Source of the DNA: Candidatus Gracilibacteria bacterium
Lineage (GTDB): Bacteria; Patescibacteriota; Gracilibacteria; BD1-5; UBA6164
DNA length: 64,000 bases
NCBI GenBank assembly: GCA_010119145.1
Contig: JAACSU010000007.1
Span: 391,869 to 455,868 of the forward strand
Direction of reading: 5' to 3'
Part shown: in pieces, positions 56,903-64,000 of the stretch
Position numbering within the stretch: the stretch's first letter is position 1
Layout of the letters: every line of letters starts with the position of its first letter
Translations under genes and position numbers: made by a program
The notes under the pieces: generated by a model
The model's input: the letters and a program-made list of their open reading frames with translations, nothing else
The model's database searches: none
What the model was told of the DNA's origin: nothing

Positions 56903-58123
56903 TTATATACTTATTTTAAATCCAAATTTTGCTACATATTCTATTTTAAATCAATCAGAAAAACATATGAGCTTTTTTCAAGCACGAACATCATTCACTG
57001 TTGATTTATAGTAATTCGGAAAATTTTTAATAACTCATTTGAGAACGCGCATAGTTCAAATCGTAAACTCAAATTCACTATCTCATATTTTTCCTAAGTA
57101 CAATTTTCTTTTTCATTCAAACTGTGTGCTTGAAGATATTATTTTAACTCCACATATTTCTTTTTCAAATAGATAGTCATTTTCTGAATCTGATTCAATA
57201 TCGTTTCAATTTTGTATTTCAAGAACTGAATCAAGAAATTTTTGGAGATTATTTTTTAAAAATATTCTGATAATTCATTCTTCTCTTTTTAATGAAAAAG
57301 GAGTATATTGCTCTAGTTTACTTTTAATGTGTTTACTTACAATGGTAGATTTTTCTCATAGTATATCAATCATACTCCGCAAATCATCACTGGATAATAT
57401 TATCTCTTTACTTACTATTTTTCATCAAATAACAAAAGCATATTTTTCATGTCATTCTATTTTTTGTAAGTATAGCTCAGATTCTATTCAATCAATCATT
57501 ATATTACATCTCTGGATGTCTGAGTTATCAGGTTCATTTGTAAAAACTTCTTTTGGACTTTCATCAATTGAACTTGTTTCTATACATTGGCGTGATAAAA
57601 TTTTAACTCAAAATCAATGTTTAAAATGAAATGTTCATTCGGGGAATATTTTTGCTAATTCATTTCTATGTTCAGAATCATTTCCTCGAGGTTTAAAAAA
57701 ATTAGGATGTTCATCTATGATTCATTGAAGTATTCGCATCATTCTAGATGTAATTACAACTGATTTTCAATTTATAGTTCATATGTATTTTACTTTTCGT
57801 CATCTTCAATCTATATCTGTAAGCTTAATCTCGATTCATTCTAGATAAAAACTTGATGGAACACAAGTTGGAGAAATTTTAATTTTCTGAGAAATATTTA
57901 CTCATAAAATAAGAGGAAAAGACTTGTTTATATTTCTTACTCTCTCAATTAAATCTTTATTTAAATCTCATATTTCAAAAATAGAATTTACAATATCCTT
58001 GAATATCTCAATATTTTTTGATGATACAGTTGAATTATTATTAATGTTTCATTCTAAATCATTTATTGCTCAAATGAATGAATTTATATCTCATAATCAT
58101 TGTGTATTTTCTTCTATTTCCAT
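56903..58123 (-). CDS. Unrecognised protein with a repeated unit, member B
   Basis: This 406-residue protein has at least three copies of the unit seen in member A: RILQGIIDEHPNFFKPRGND near residue 130, SSDDLRSMIDILGEKSTIVS mid-protein, and TMRVLKGVIKNFPNYYKSTV near the C-terminus. Each copy follows a beta-rich segment such as KVKYIGTINGKSVVITS. It ends ten bases before member A, so the two form an operon. No catalytic or membrane motif is visible. Confidence 0.6.
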
Positions 58124-58225
58124 ATATCTAAGTAGCAAAATATTTAATATATTATAAATATATATTTAAAAATACAAAATAAAAAAGTCTAGTATTATGA
58201 CTAAACTTGTTTACTTTTAATATAT

Positions 58226-59347
58226 TTATTTTAAACTTTTAAATAGTTCTATGCTCTTTAGTTCTTCCCAACTCACGTCGTCTCTTCCAAAATGTCAGTA
58301 CGTTGCAGTTTTTTGAAATATAGGTTTTTTTAAGTCTAAAAATTTTATGATTCATCGTTGTGAGAGATCGAAATTCTTTCTAATGCAAGTGATAATACTT
58401 TCTTCAGATGCAACTCATCAAGTTATATCAACATATATACTTACTGGTTCTACGACTCAAATTGCATAGGCAAGTTGTATTTCACAGATATCTCAGAGTC
58501 CAGCAGCCACTATATTTTTTGCCAGATAACGAGCCATATACGCAGCAGATCTATCTACTTTTGAAGGATCTTTTCCTGAGAATGCACCTCATCCATGTCG
58601 ACCAATTCAACCGTACGTATCTATAATTATTTTTCTTCAAGTTAATCCTGCATCTCACTTTGGTCAACCAATTACAAACTTTCCAGTTGGATTAATATGA
58701 AATACAGTATTTTCATCTATAAGGTCTCATAGTTCATGTTTAATCACTTCTTTTTCAATTCAAGCTCTGAGTTCTGGCATATCTACACTTGATTTGTGCT
58801 GATTAGATACAACAACCGTGGCTACTCTGAGTAATTTTCAGTCTTCATATTCACAACTTACTTGAGTTTTCCCATCTGGTTGTAAGTAAGGAAGTGTTCA
58901 TTGCTTTCTTACAACTTCTAATCTTCTTGCTAGTTTATGAGCTAGATAAATAGGAGTAGGCATATACGCTTCATTTTCATTGCTAGCATACCCAAACATA
59001 ATTCATTGGTCTCCAGCTCATCCAGTATCTACTCATTGAGCTATATCTGGTGATTGAGAATTTATAAGGATTTGTACCGAAACATCATTAGCTGAAAAAC
59101 CAGCCTCTAAACTTGTATATCCAATATCAGCTACAACTTTTCGAGCAATATCTTGAAAATTAACCCATGCGTTTGTGGTTATTTCTCAAGAAACTATAAT
59201 CGTTCATGTAGTAACAAGACATTCACATGCAACTCTTGATTCAGGATCTTCCGCAAGACATGCATCAAGTATAGCATCACTAATTTGATCACATATTTTA
59301 TCAGGATGACCGCAGGTTACAGATTCTGCACTTATGAAGTGTTTCAT
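58226..59347 (-). CDS. metK: S-adenosylmethionine synthetase
   Basis: This 373-residue enzyme makes SAM from ATP and methionine. The N-terminus [20 protein letters not shown] has the ATP-site His and Asp. GAGDQGIMFGYA-type sequence, the phosphate-binding GGPxGDxGLTGRK-type loop (region near 58610-58680) and the C-terminal [20 protein letters not shown] follow. I chose the ATG directly before KHFISAES; an upstream ATG at 59413 lies inside the leader terminator. A SAM-I riboswitch controls it, closing a feedback loop. Confidence 0.95.
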
Positions 59348-59391
59348 ATAATATATATTTATATAAATAAAATATACATTCCAGTTTTTTG

Positions 59392-59434
59392 ATATAAAAA
59401 AAGTTTTTCTCAATATAAAGAGAAAAACTTTTTG
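59392..59434 (-). terminator. Expression-platform terminator of the metK riboswitch
   Basis: On the minus strand AAAAAGTTTTTCTC pairs with GAGAAAAACTTTTT around an eight-base loop, followed by a T-run, directly between the aptamer and metK. It is the intrinsic terminator of the SAM-I switch. Confidence 0.8.
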
Positions 59435-59450
59435 TTTAAAATTTTTATTT

Positions 59451-59558
59451 TATATCTTTCCCAAATAGGGGAGGAAGTAGCACCTTTATTTTCTTTGACA
59501 AAAATCAGGTTGCTGGAGCAATCAATGAGCCTCTACTCTCATGCTCTCTCTGGATATG
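59451..59558 (-). promoter_or_regulatory. SAM-I (S-box) riboswitch
   Basis: On the minus strand the S-box core is seen in order: ATATCCAGAGAG, then GAGTAGAGGCTCATTGAT, CTCCAGCAACCTGAT, AAGGTGCTACTTCC and finally GGGAAAGATATA, where GATAT closes P1 with ATATC. The core CAGAGAG, GCAACC, GGTGC and GAAAGAT are conserved in SAM-I aptamers. It lies 104 bases upstream of metK with a terminator between, so high SAM would stop transcription. Its own promoter is near 59560-59595. Confidence 0.9.
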
Positions 59559-59595
59559 TGATGATATAGTATATAAAAGTCCAAATTTGTAAAAT

Positions 59596-60249
59596 TTATT
59601 TTTTCTTAGTCCTCTTTCTTTCAAGTATTTTGACTAATTTAAGTAATCATAACTCAACTAAAACTCTTTTAAGTCTTATATAAAATTGATATTCGATACT
59701 CCCCACTATAAAATCAATACTTGTATCAGGTGAATTAATCATATGTAATAATACATTGAACATTCGTTCGCTTATATATACATCTATTCAAGAAATAAGT
59801 AAATGTTTCTTTTGTACAAATTTACTTTCTACATTGATTTTTTTAGTTCATCTATCTATTATTTGGATATATCAAGCAAAATGAATAGAGTTTCAAGCTT
59901 GCATTACATCAAATCAAGCATTGTTAACAATATCTATGAGTTGAGTTTTTACGAATGCTAATTCATTCTTAACATCATCTTCTAGTTCCTCTAAAAGTCA
60001 GGGTTTAGTCAAACTCTGCAGTAAAGCAATTCTCGTTTGAATATCTCTTATTATTTGAATTCATTTTCAATCTATATTGTCTTGAGATCGTTCAAGAATT
60101 TCTCTACTAGATAGAATAACTCAATCAATGTATGTAATCGACTCGGTATCGATAAGTTTTTCTATCATTAAATCAGTAATTTTTTCATTTGTCACATTTG
60201 AACTACTTCAAACTATATATTCTCATTTTCTCTTTACTTTTTCATTCAT
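59596..60249 (-). CDS. Unrecognised protein related to members A and B
   Basis: This 217-residue protein begins MNEKVKRKGEYIVGSSSNVT. The C-terminal part KKHLLISGIDVYISERMFNV and LLHMINSPDTSIDFIVGSIE resembles the unit seen in A and B (beta segment, then R-M-F-x-V-L-x-x-I-I-type helix). The rest is helical and acidic. It lies upstream of the metK riboswitch on the same strand. Similarity is by eye only. Confidence 0.5.
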
Positions 60250-60325
60250 TAGATTCTTGCTATTTTTTATTTTTATGTATTTATAATATTTTTAGTTATT
60301 TATGCAATATTTTAGTTGAAAAAAC

Positions 60326-60353
60326 TTGCATTCACTTTATTTCTCTCTATAAT
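60326..60353 (+). promoter_or_regulatory. Promoter for rpmF
   Basis: TTGCAT at 60326-60331 and the consensus -10 TATAAT at 60348-60353 are separated by 16 bases. The rpmF start codon is 47 bases downstream of the -10. Confidence 0.7.
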
Positions 60354-60399
60354 CCCGCTCGTAACAAATTTTTTGTTCTTTATTAATAACGAAAGAAGT

Positions 60400-60612
60400 A
60401 TGTCATTTGCTCCTAAGAAAAAAACATCAAAACACAGAAGTAGACAACGAACTACAAACTGGATTAAATTATCAGCGAAAAAACTATGGGACAGAGTTTC
60501 TCTTAATGCTGAAGGAAATGGTCTTTCTCATTTTGCAGACGAAAATGGAATGTACAAAGGTCGACAAGTAGTCGCAGTTAAAAAATCTAAACAAAAAGTA
60601 ACTCGAATATAA
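60400..60612 (+). CDS. rpmF: 50S ribosomal protein bL32
   Basis: This 70-residue basic protein starts MSFAPKKKTSKHRSRQRTTN, like the bL32 N-terminus (typically AVPKRKTSKSRRDMRRAH). The Cys zinc ligands common in bL32 are absent. I chose the ATG at 60400; the longer frame from 60316 adds a hydrophobic stretch that is not in the family. It sits at the start of a run with nusB and rnc. Confidence 0.85.
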   Translation: MSFAPKKKTSKHRSRQRTTNWIKLSAKKLWDRVSLNAEGNGLSHFADENGMYKGRQVVAVKKSKQKVTRI

Positions 60613-60622
60613 TGTGTTATTC

Positions 60623-60663
60623 AAAAATCTCATAAATTACAATATTTTATTGAGATTTTTTTG
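60623..60663 (+). terminator. Terminator after rpmF
   Basis: AAAAATCTCA at 60623-60632 and TGAGATTTTT at 60651-60660 form a ten-base-pair stem with a long AT loop, followed by TTT. Confidence 0.75.
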
Positions 60664-60726
60664 TTCTTTAAATCATTGAGTTTCTCAATTTGAGTTTCAT
60701 TTTTACTTGCAGTAAATATACAACCT

Positions 60727-61194
60727 ATGCAGCACGCTTCGCGAAAAAAAACTCGAAAATTTCTCCTTCAAAAACTATACGCAAGAATTTATTGAGAATT
60801 CTCTGAAAGTGACTTTCTTGAATCATATTTTGAATGAATCATGGAATATAAAGCTGATGATGCATACTTGAATGAAATGTTTCAGATTATAGTTTCAAAA
60901 CAAGACTCTATTCTCGGTATTATCAAAAAATATGCTCCTAAATTTGATCTGGATACTATGCTGAAGACTAATATTTTAGCGATGAGTATAGCAATTGCTG
61001 AAATGTTATATTTGACAGAAGAAATTCCTGCAAAAGTATCAATTAATGAAGCAATAGATTTATCAAAATATTTTTGAGACAACTTAAGTAAAAATATAGT
61101 AAATGGAATCTTGAACTCTTTTTTTAATGATATTGAACTTTACAGCAATGTAGAGCAATTACATAAAGAAAAATTCAACTTTTTCCAGTCATAA
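60727..61194 (+). CDS. nusB: Transcription antitermination factor NusB
   Basis: This 155-residue all-helical protein begins MQHASRKKTRKFLLQKLYAR, like the R-x-x-A-x-Q-x-L-Y NusB start. DTMLKTNILAMSIAIAEMLY and IPAKVSINEAIDLSKYFG with GILNSF are the family C-terminal motifs. It binds boxA RNA with NusE for rRNA antitermination. Length is normal. A terminator follows. Confidence 0.93.
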
Positions 61195-61215
61195 TAAGTC
61201 TTTACAAACGTACAA

Positions 61216-61251
61216 AAAATAATATTCTATATCAAGAATATTATTTTTTTT
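61216..61251 (+). terminator. Terminator after nusB
   Basis: AAATAATATTCT and AGAATATTATTT pair around a short ATATCA loop, followed by a T-run. Confidence 0.85.
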
Positions 61252-61262
61252 AAATAGAGAAA

Positions 61263-61991
61263 TTGGTCATTACAAAAAAAGCCGTAGATTCAGAAGTTTG
61301 CTCTATTAAAGTAGGACAACTTCTAGAAAAATTAAACATTCCGCATACAAATATATCACTTTTCATATTGGCATTCATTCATAGATCTATAGTGAACGAG
61401 CGAAATGATTATGCACCTGAGCATAACGAAAGACTTGAGTTTCTCTGAGATGCTATTTTAGAACTAGTTATCACAGAGCAGTTATATAATGATTTTCCAA
61501 GCACTCAAGAATGAGAGCTTACAGATATGAGATCTGCACTCGTTCGATGAAGAAACTTAGCTGAAATAGCTAAAAATCTTAATTTTCAAGAGTATCTCAT
61601 TTTATGAAAATGAGAAGAAAAATCCTGATGAAGAGAAAACGATTATATACTAGCTAATACTGTTGAATCATTTCTTGGTGCACTCTATCTAGATTCTGGT
61701 TTTGAGCTAGCTCGAGATTTTATCAAAAAACATATATATAGTACATTATGAAATCTTCAAAAAAATAAGTTGTTTAAAGATTTTAAAACACTTCTTCAGG
61801 AGTATACTCAAGCAACCGTAGATATTACACCTCATTATGAGGTATTAGAGGATATTTGACCTGATCATGACAAGACCTATACTGTCTGAGTGTATATATG
61901 ATCGAAGCATATTTGAATCTGAAAATGAAGTAGTAAGAAAAAAGCTCAAGAAGCTGCTGCTGAAAACGCCTATCAACAATTTAATATTTAA
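61263..61991 (+). CDS. rnc: Ribonuclease III
   Basis: This 242-residue enzyme cuts double-stranded RNA, including rRNA precursors. The catalytic signature HNERLEFLGDAILEL is near residue 54-68 with the family Glu and Asp. TVESFLGALYLDSGFE is the second acidic motif. The C-terminal dsRNA-binding domain includes GSKHIGIGKGSSKKKAQEAA. A TTG at 61263 is the only reasonable start; the stop TAA at 61251 precedes it. It is followed ten bases later by the YggT gene. Confidence 0.93.
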
Positions 61992-62000
61992 ACTAAACAA

Positions 62001-62294
62001 ATGATAACAATTCTCCTTGCTCTTATAATATTTCTTCAATTTATAGAATATATCGTTATTTTTGATATCATTTTATCTTGGCTCTCGCTCGTGGGATTGA
62101 AATTTCGACCAAAATTTATGGCAGACATACTCAATCCGATTTACTCCTGAGTGCAAAAATATATTCCAACAAGATTTTGAGCCTTTGATTTTACTCCAAT
62201 AATTATAATTTTACTTCTTGCATTTATCAGAGGACTTATAGTTATGAGTGTTCCTGAAGTACAAGTTACTCTTAATCAATTACTCAATCAATAA
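62001..62294 (+). CDS. YggT family membrane protein
   Basis: This 97-residue protein has two hydrophobic helices (residues 2-28 and 72-90) around the family motif YSGVQKYIPTRFGAFDFTPI, which matches the YggT P-x-R-x-x-x-x-x-D-x-S/T-P pattern. Its role is unknown but it is linked with division and envelope genes. It overlaps the ftsW/rodA start by one base (TAATG). Confidence 0.85.
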
Positions 62295-63529
62295 TGACTA
62301 AATCTGTCGATTATAAGCTATTTTTTACAGTTCTTGCTCTTGTAGTTTTTTGAATGATTATGATAAGCTCTGTTTCTGTTTATGGATCATTTCGTGTTAC
62401 TAGTTCTATGGCTAGTGCTGGACTCATCGAATCAGCGTACAATCACTTTTATGTAATTAGAAACATTACTCATGTTATTATTTCCTTCGCTTTAATTGGT
62501 GTACTTGTTAAAATACCTTATAAATACTATGAAATATATTCGAAACAAATATTTGGATTTTCGTTATTTTTATTAGTACTTGTACTTATTATCTGACAAA
62601 GTTATAAGTGAGCCACGTGATGGATTTCTATTCCTTGAGTCCCTTTTACTATACAACCTACGGAGTTTCTTAAGTTTTCTGTGATAATTTATCTTGCAGC
62701 ATTTTTCAAACAATATAAAAAATATCTCCATACATTTTATGAGTGATTCGTTCCTTTTGCACTCGTTCTCTGAGTTATACTCATATTAGTGTGAGCTCAA
62801 CCAGATTTTTGAACAATTCTTGTTGTAGTTCCCGTTACATTCATGATGTTTTTTATTGCAGGTGCCAATGTTAGATATTTATTATTATTGCTGGTACTTT
62901 GAATTAGTTTTGCGGTTTGAATATATCTTGCATGAGATTATGATCCAGTGACTGGTAAAAATGAAAATACACTTTGATATATTACTCAGAGAATGGATAA
63001 CTTCCTTGCTGATAATCAAGACGCTATTAATAACAAAACTATTAACTATCAGACTGAACAAGCCCTTATTGCTATTTGAAGTGGTTGATTTGCAGGTCTA
63101 TGATTTGGGCAATCTATACAAAAATTTTGATACCTCCCAGAAGTTCAGTGAGATTTTATATTTTCTGTAATTGTTGAAGAACTTGGATTTGTTTGAGCAC
63201 TCGTACTATTATGACTCTATCTGTATATATGATATCGATGACTCCTTATCTCTCGATATTCTAAAGATCCATTTGCGCAATATGCAGCATTTTGAATAAC
63301 GACTTGGATACTATTACAAGCGTGTATAAATATTTGAGTAAACCTCAATATTGTTCCACTTACTTGAATCACACTTCCATTTATTAGTTACGGATGATCT
63401 TCACTCTTATCACTATCACTTTGACTCGCAGTACTTCTCTCAATTTCTAGAGATATAGACCCAGATGAGTACAATAAAAAGCATAAAAGAACAAAACAAT
63501 TCTCACTAAGAAAATTTCTATGAGTATAA
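62294..63529 (+). CDS. FtsW/RodA/SpoVE peptidoglycan polymerase
   Basis: This 411-residue SEDS-family membrane protein polymerises glycan strands. It has about ten helices, PFTIQPTEFLKFSVIIYLAA with the conserved PTE, GAQPDFGTILVVVPVTFMMF with the catalytic Asp (QPDFGT), EVQGDFIFSVIVEELGFVGA, and the C-terminal TGITLPFISYGGSSLLSLSL. Whether it serves division (FtsW) or elongation (RodA) is unclear. No PBP partner is adjacent. Gly of the DFGT and GGSS motifs partly uses TGA. Confidence 0.93.
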
Positions 63530-64000
63530 CTCCAGCTATGCAGCAATACTACGATATAAAAAATGCAAACCCAGATTGTATTATATTTTTTAGGATGTGA
63601 GATTTCTACGAACTTTTTGAAGAAGATGCTACTCTTGCTCATAAAATACTTTGAATCACACTCACAAGTAGAAATAAAAATGCTGAAAATCCTATATTAC
63701 TTGCTTGATTTCCGTATCATGCAAAAGAAAAATATCTTCCAAGTTTTATCAAAGCGTGATATAAAGTTGCAATAGTCGAGCAAGTCTGAAACCCAAAAGA
63801 AAAATGAATAGTAGAAAGAAGAGTAAGCAGAATCATAACCCCAGCAACTCTAGCTCTAGAGTCTGATGATTATGAAAATCTTACTCAACAACAAATCAGT
63901 GTTTCACTTGTTTTTAAAGATGATTTATTTGCAATGAGCATCATGAATTTTTCAGAACATACTTGGACCTGTAGTGAGTTTGATAACTTTGATGATTGTG
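63520..64000 (+). CDS. mutS: DNA mismatch repair protein MutS, N-terminal part
   Basis: This 160-residue fragment runs off the right edge. MSITPAMQQYYDIKNANPDC at the start and FFRMGDFYELFEEDATLAH, with the Phe of the F-Y-E mismatch-reading motif, are the MutS N-terminal signature, followed by PYHAKEKYLPSFIKAGYKVA. The ATG at 63520 overlaps the FtsW/RodA end by ten bases; the ATG at 63538 is possible. It would recognise base mismatches. Confidence 0.95.

Overview
The window comes from a strongly AT-rich bacterial chromosome that reads UGA as glycine (translation table 25). Nearly every protein-coding gene has in-frame TGA codons exactly where its family has an invariant glycine, for example in Walker A loops. 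Apart from one ambiguous case, every complete gene ends in TAA or TAG. This code, the small genome style (tight spacing, convergent genes sharing terminators) and the gene content point to Candidatus Gracilibacteria (BD1-5) or Absconditabacteria (SR1) in the Patescibacteria/CPR. All coordinates below join TGA-interrupted reading frames.

Layout. 1-9.9 kb: a partial dihydrofolate reductase, UvrD/PcrA helicase, D-Ala-D-Ala ligase, an SPFH protein, a BolA-glutaredoxin pair, a mechanosensitive-type channel, polyphosphate kinase 2, a compositionally foreign lipoprotein, RuvC and a 49-residue ORF. 9.9-22 kb: UDP-GlcNAc 2-epimerase, a pilin-like protein with BspA-type repeats, DprA, a TPR protein, DnaB, ValRS, a GH3 protein and YchF. 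22-25.6 kb (minus strand): RsmB-type methyltransferase, two YgjV-like membrane paralogues and a DedA protein. 25.7-31 kb: SecF, an ABC exporter, UppS, polyprenyl synthase and a CxxC membrane protein. 30.7-35.6 kb (minus): TatD, a secreted-type protein, UvrC, a PH-like membrane protein and ExoIII. 35.7-43.8 kb: GrpE, two 3D/peptidoglycan-binding paralogues, TilS, a PsiE-like protein, RNHCP, pterin dehydratase, MraY, a nucleosidase and a flavin reductase. 43.9-49.3 kb: a PfkB kinase, a PolI fragment without polymerase domain, HtpX and three tandem SLH-type proteins. 49.3-53.6 kb: an unusual tRNA-like gene, a T-box leader with glycyl-tRNA synthetase, and membrane or secreted proteins. 53.7-60.3 kb (minus): a histidine kinase and response regulator, two (with a third further on) members of an unrecognised repeat family, and metK under a SAM-I riboswitch. 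60.4-64 kb: bL32, NusB, RNase III, YggT, FtsW/RodA and the start of MutS.

Functional themes. Cell-envelope construction is heavily represented (Ddl, MraY, UppS, FtsW/RodA, WecB, PG-binding and SLH proteins), as is DNA uptake and repair (DprA, pilin, UvrD, UvrC, RuvC, ExoIII, MutS). Two RNA switches control aminoacyl/methyl metabolism. The glyS T-box is the most interesting: its specifier position appears to be UGA, the reassigned glycine codon, so it could sense charging of tRNA-Gly(UCA). Other points worth checking are a classic ATGA stop-start overlap that would need UGA to act as stop, the foreign lipoprotein that never uses UGA, and the truncated PolI. All functional calls rest on motif recognition by eye; no database search was run.
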